64,000 nucleotides of DNA, from positions 186,001-250,000 of the forward strand of contig NZ_SNUJ01000002.1 of NCBI RefSeq assembly GCF_012027395.1, in the 5' to 3' direction. How positions within the stretch are numbered: position 1 is the first letter of the stretch; the number at the start of each line of letters is the position of its first letter. The notes below the pieces were generated by a model. That model was not told where the DNA came from. It was given only the letters and a program-made list of their open reading frames with translations, and did no database searches. This DNA comes from Thermococcus sp. LS1. Its GTDB lineage: Archaea > Methanobacteriota_B > Thermococci > Thermococcales > Thermococcaceae. Positions 61,838-64,000 of the stretch are shown here, piece by piece. A program made the position numbers and the translations under genes.

Positions 61838-62653
61838 TCAGAAAGCTCCGCTTCCTAACCCACATATCTTCGCGAAGGGACAGACGGCACAGTCCTCTGT
61901 GTACTGCTTGAGGTAGGGCTCACCCTTCACGGCCTTCGTTATCTCCTTGGCTTTTTCCATGGCCTCGTCCTCTCCTTCAAGAACGAGCGTTACGCTGCCC
62001 TCGGCTCCACCGGCACCTCCAGCAGCGATTGGTATTGCCTCAACGCCGGCAAGTATTCTGTATGCCTCAACCTCCGTCACTGGGTGAGCATGGGGAATTG
62101 GAACGAGAGCCGCGTAGAGGCCCGTACCCCAGTCGAAGGAATATATGCCAGTGAGCTTGGCACTCTCCTCCACGGGCGTGGGAACGAACTTCTCCAGGCT
62201 TATGGGCGTTATCGTAAAGACTCCCTTGGTTATCGTCCAGCCGAAGGTCTTGCCTATTGTTCCTCCGTCTGGGGCGGCGGCAAAGACGGCCACGTTCCAG
62301 TTTATGTCTATCGCGTTTCCGCCCTTGATGAAGATGTCCTTCGGTCCCATCTCTCTCAGGGCTTCTATCGGCTCGCCCTCGAAGGGCTTCCCCTTATAGA
62401 GGACGAGGTGCTTCGGCCAGGTATCCTTGGGGGTAACGCACGTCCTGCCTTTGCTTATTATTCCAACGGTCCACTTCTCCTTTTCGATTTTCTCCCCGAG
62501 GAGCTCCTCGGCTATGTAGGCTGCGGTTGTTCCAGTCGCGATGTAGACAAAGCCGTGCTTAAGGGCGTGCTGGACCTCTTCCATGGCCACTACCGCTTTG
62601 GCTATCAACCTCTTGCTCTCGGGGGGAGTGAGGGTTACAAGTGCCCTTTTCAT
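61838..62653 (-). CDS. conserved-looking protein with C-terminal cysteine cluster, unknown
   Basis: I do not recognise this 271-residue protein. It is soluble and alpha/beta, with a glycine-rich segment VYIATGTTAAYIAEELLGEK (near residues 36-55) and FIKGGNAIDINWN (near 107-119). The C-terminus has DCAVCPFAKICG, a CX2CX5C motif that could bind Fe-S or zinc. The ATG at 62653 has GGGTGATTCTC upstream. A 34-codon longer frame overlaps the regulator gene and is rejected. It lies 71 bp after the HTH regulator on the same strand. Confidence 0.65.
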   Translation of the reverse strand: MKRALVTLTPPESKRLIAKAVVAMEEVQHALKHGFVYIATGTTAAYIAEELLGEKIEKEKWTVGIISKGRTCVTPKDTWPKHLVLYKGKPFEGEPIEALREMGPKDIFIKGGNAIDINWNVAVFAAAPDGGTIGKTFGWTITKGVFTITPISLEKFVPTPVEESAKLTGIYSFDWGTGLYAALVPIPHAHPVTEVEAYRILAGVEAIPIAAGGAGGAEGSVTLVLEGEDEAMEKAKEITKAVKGEPYLKQYTEDCAVCPFAKICGLGSGAF

Positions 62654-62724
62654 GAGAATCACCCGGTTAAGATACACGTCGAAACATATTAAATGTTGTG
62701 TTAGTCTCGGCTGTAAACTTTCGG

Positions 62725-63111
62725 CTAACCGAACAGTTCCAGGCAGATCCTGCACTGGGCAGGGTTCAACTCGGGATCAATTTGGGAGTGGAAAGAACAG
62801 ACGTAACCCTTGCCCAGCATCTCCAGCGAAATTTGAACTAGCATCGAGTGGATTTCGTACTCGGTAGGTCTCTTCCTGATTATCTCCTCGGCGAGCTTTT
62901 TGAGGTCATCATCTATGTCTGGGAATTGGGCGACGTCTATTAAAGCTCCCCTGTCCATCCTCAGATATCGAGAAACGGCAGACTGGGTAATGTGCAAAAG
63001 CTCCGCTATCTGTGTCTGTTTGAGTCCCTTCTCCCTGAGTATCTCTACAAGTCTGCGCCTCAGCGAGGGATAGACATAGCGTGAAGCAACTTCGAAAGCA
63101 TTCGTTTTCAT
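62725..63111 (-). CDS. HTH transcriptional regulator with C-terminal cysteines (COG2522-like)
   Basis: The 128-residue protein has a helix-turn-helix (LKQTQIAELLHITQSAVSRY, near residues 30-49) and a C-terminal cysteine group (VCSFH ... QCRICLELFG). This is the architecture of COG2522 archaeal regulators. The three cysteines could sense redox, metal or nitric oxide. The ATG at 63111 lies close to a TATA element near 63138-63148 on this strand. A divergent gene (hcp) and two palindromes follow upstream, so self- and hcp-regulation is likely, by inference. Confidence 0.8.
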   Translation of the reverse strand: MKTNAFEVASRYVYPSLRRRLVEILREKGLKQTQIAELLHITQSAVSRYLRMDRGALIDVAQFPDIDDDLKKLAEEIIRKRPTEYEIHSMLVQISLEMLGKGYVCSFHSQIDPELNPAQCRICLELFG

Positions 63112-63232
63112 GTATCCCTATATGACGCACGGAATATTTAAGACTTTTGGTCGAATTTTGGCCAAGCCTCAGGTTGGATTAAACGGACATTTTCTTTGTC
63201 ATAACTCGTGGTTCTCTAGAGATTACAATGTA

Positions 63233-63246
63233 ATGACACGTGTCAT
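63233..63246. promoter_or_regulatory. operator-like palindrome, copy 1
   Basis: ATGACACGTGTCAT is a perfect 14-bp palindrome. A TATA-like element on the plus strand begins within its last bases, so a bound repressor would block the promoter. Confidence 0.55.
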
Positions 63247-63424
63247 ATATACTTTGGGAGAGCGGGAAAGTCGAAAACATTTAATTCAAAAATTAGAACA
63301 TGATGTAACAGTTAATGCAATCATACGTCCCGAATATTTTCTTTCCAGCTATGTAAATATGGCCTTTTAGGTTAAGAAACCGCAAACTTTTTATGAAGGT
63401 ATCTTCATCTATAACTCGAAGTAT

Positions 63425-63438
63425 ATGACATGTGTCAT
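63425..63438. promoter_or_regulatory. operator-like palindrome, copy 2
   Basis: ATGACATGTGTCAT matches copy 1 at 13 of 14 positions and lies just before the hcp ribosome site. The repeat of an almost identical palindrome in a promoter region is strong evidence of a regulator site. Confidence 0.55.
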
Positions 63439-63451
63439 AGGAGGGATCGTG

Positions 63452-64000
63452 ATGAAGTTGTCTGGAGGTGTTGGAATGCTCTGCAACCAGTGTTCGATGA
63501 GCCTGAGTGGTGGCTGTACCGTTAGGGGCGTGTGCGGAAAAGACCCCGACTTGAACTCCCTTCAGGAAGCGTTGCTCTATGGAATAAAGGGCACCGCCGC
63601 CTACTACTACCACGCGCTCGAGGTTGGCTATGACAATCCAGAGATTGGCCATTTCCTTGCCGAGGCACTATACTCTACCCTGACGAACGTCAATTTCGAC
63701 AAAAACCGCTTCCTTGGACTCATCCTTGAGAACGGAAGGATTCACCTAGAGGCCATGAAGCTCCTAGACAGAGCCTATGTGGAGACCTTCGGCAGGCCAG
63801 AGCCGGTAGAGGTCCCCACTGGAACTGCTGAGGGACATGGTATATTAGTCACCGGCCACAGCTACAAGGCACTCTACGAGCTCCTGAGGCAGATAGAGGA
63901 GATGGGGCTGGAAGATGAAATTAAGGTGTACACCCACGCCGAAATGTTTCCCGCTCATGCATATCCAGAGCTGAGGAAGTTCAAGTCTCTCTACGGCAAC
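63452..64000 (+). CDS. hcp: hybrid-cluster protein (hydroxylamine reductase), partial
   Basis: Hcp holds a hybrid Fe-S-O cluster and reduces hydroxylamine or nitric oxide. About 183 N-terminal residues are in the window and the rest lies beyond the right edge. The N-terminal cubane motif is complete: CNQCSMSLSGGCTVRGVC (CX2CX7CX5C, residues 11-28). ALLYGIKGTAAYYYHALEVG is the family first helix bundle. The ATG at 63452 follows GGAGGG at a spacing of 7. Two operator-like palindromes lie upstream and an HTH regulator is divergent. Confidence 0.93.
   Translation, partial: MKLSGGVGMLCNQCSMSLSGGCTVRGVCGKDPDLNSLQEALLYGIKGTAAYYYHALEVGYDNPEIGHFLAEALYSTLTNVNFDKNRFLGLILENGRIHLEAMKLLDRAYVETFGRPEPVEVPTGTAEGHGILVTGHSYKALYELLRQIEEMGLEDEIKVYTHAEMFPAHAYPELRKFKSLYGN

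Larger units (their letters stand above)
63112..63451. promoter_or_regulatory. intergenic region between regulator and hcp
   Basis: About 340 bp without a convincing gene. It contains the two operator-like palindromes listed separately, a TATA-like ATATATAC at 63245-63252 overlapping the first palindrome, and a second TATA-like CTTTTTATG near 63388-63396, about 55-60 bp before the hcp start. The 86-codon frame here lacks a ribosome site and looks random. Confidence 0.5.

Noticed and set aside
63110-63370. An 86-codon frame upstream of hcp
   Set aside because: It runs across two promoters and a palindrome, has no ribosome site and no convincing protein features.

Overview
The window is chromosomal DNA from a hyperthermophilic archaeon of the Thermococcales, most likely Thermococcus. 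This rests on archaeal-only information genes (Rpo4, Rpo12, L21e, L37Ae, aIF5A, Pus10, Nep1, KEOPS Pcc1, prefoldin beta, TIP49, GatD), an S-layer protein, two DUF257 proteins, a tungsten aldehyde oxidoreductase, a CGP-CTERM tail, endonuclease Q, archaeal TATA boxes and GGTG/GGAGG ribosome sites. Genes are densely packed, often with ATGA overlaps. No rRNA, tRNA, CRISPR array or transposase gene was found.

Layout. 1-4.6 kb: gatD (cut by the window edge), a small HTH/zinc protein, then a rightward translation cluster pus10 - rpl21e - rpo4 - DUF655 - ksgA. 4.6-9.7 kb: a ferritin-like protein, a radical SAM/HhH protein, a membrane-anchored protein and the S-layer gene with its strong promoter. 9.8-14.6 kb: a leftward cell-surface glycan operon (flippase-like protein, GT4, deacetylase) followed by amrS and an internally duplicated protein. 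14.6-21.7 kb: thiL, a dolichol-kinase-like protein, endonuclease Q with a PIP box, a ClC protein with CBS domains, and a CPA2 antiporter coupled to a CBS protein. 21.9-31.5 kb: a SpeB-type ureohydrolase next to aIF5A, an NSS-like transporter, nep1, a saccharopine-dehydrogenase-like enzyme, a phosphoesterase, a DUF257 pair, an RNA m5C methyltransferase and argF. 31.6-41.4 kb: DUF996, thyX, an ACT protein, an NhaC antiporter, a HIT hydrolase, apgM, an aldo-keto reductase and a WOR-type oxidoreductase. 41.4-41.9 kb: a broken gene for a cysteine-rich secreted protein. 41.9-47.2 kb: the leftward cluster rpl37ae - rpo12 - Brix - pcc1 - prefoldin beta - DUF3194 - DHH - zinc protein, plus TPR and tRNA-binding proteins.

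The accessory part is 47.2-57.9 kb. It has inverted repeats, a GC-rich stretch that can fold into hairpins and a pseudoknot, an AT-rich secreted protein gene, an AT-rich gene that looks like a 2TM-SAVED effector, a zinc-ribbon pair, TIP49, and a leftward coupled operon of a four-helix membrane protein, a CARF-domain protein and a PIN-domain nuclease. SAVED and CARF domains elsewhere sense cyclic nucleotides in CBASS and type III CRISPR immunity. Finding both here without a cyclase or CRISPR locus is the most interesting signal in the window.

The right end (58-64 kb) is redox-themed: a cell-surface thioredoxin-fold protein, CcdA, a cytoplasmic thioredoxin-fold protein, a likely b-type cytochrome, an HTH regulator and the start of hybrid-cluster protein hcp. 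Two copies of a near-identical 14-bp palindrome lie between the regulator and hcp.
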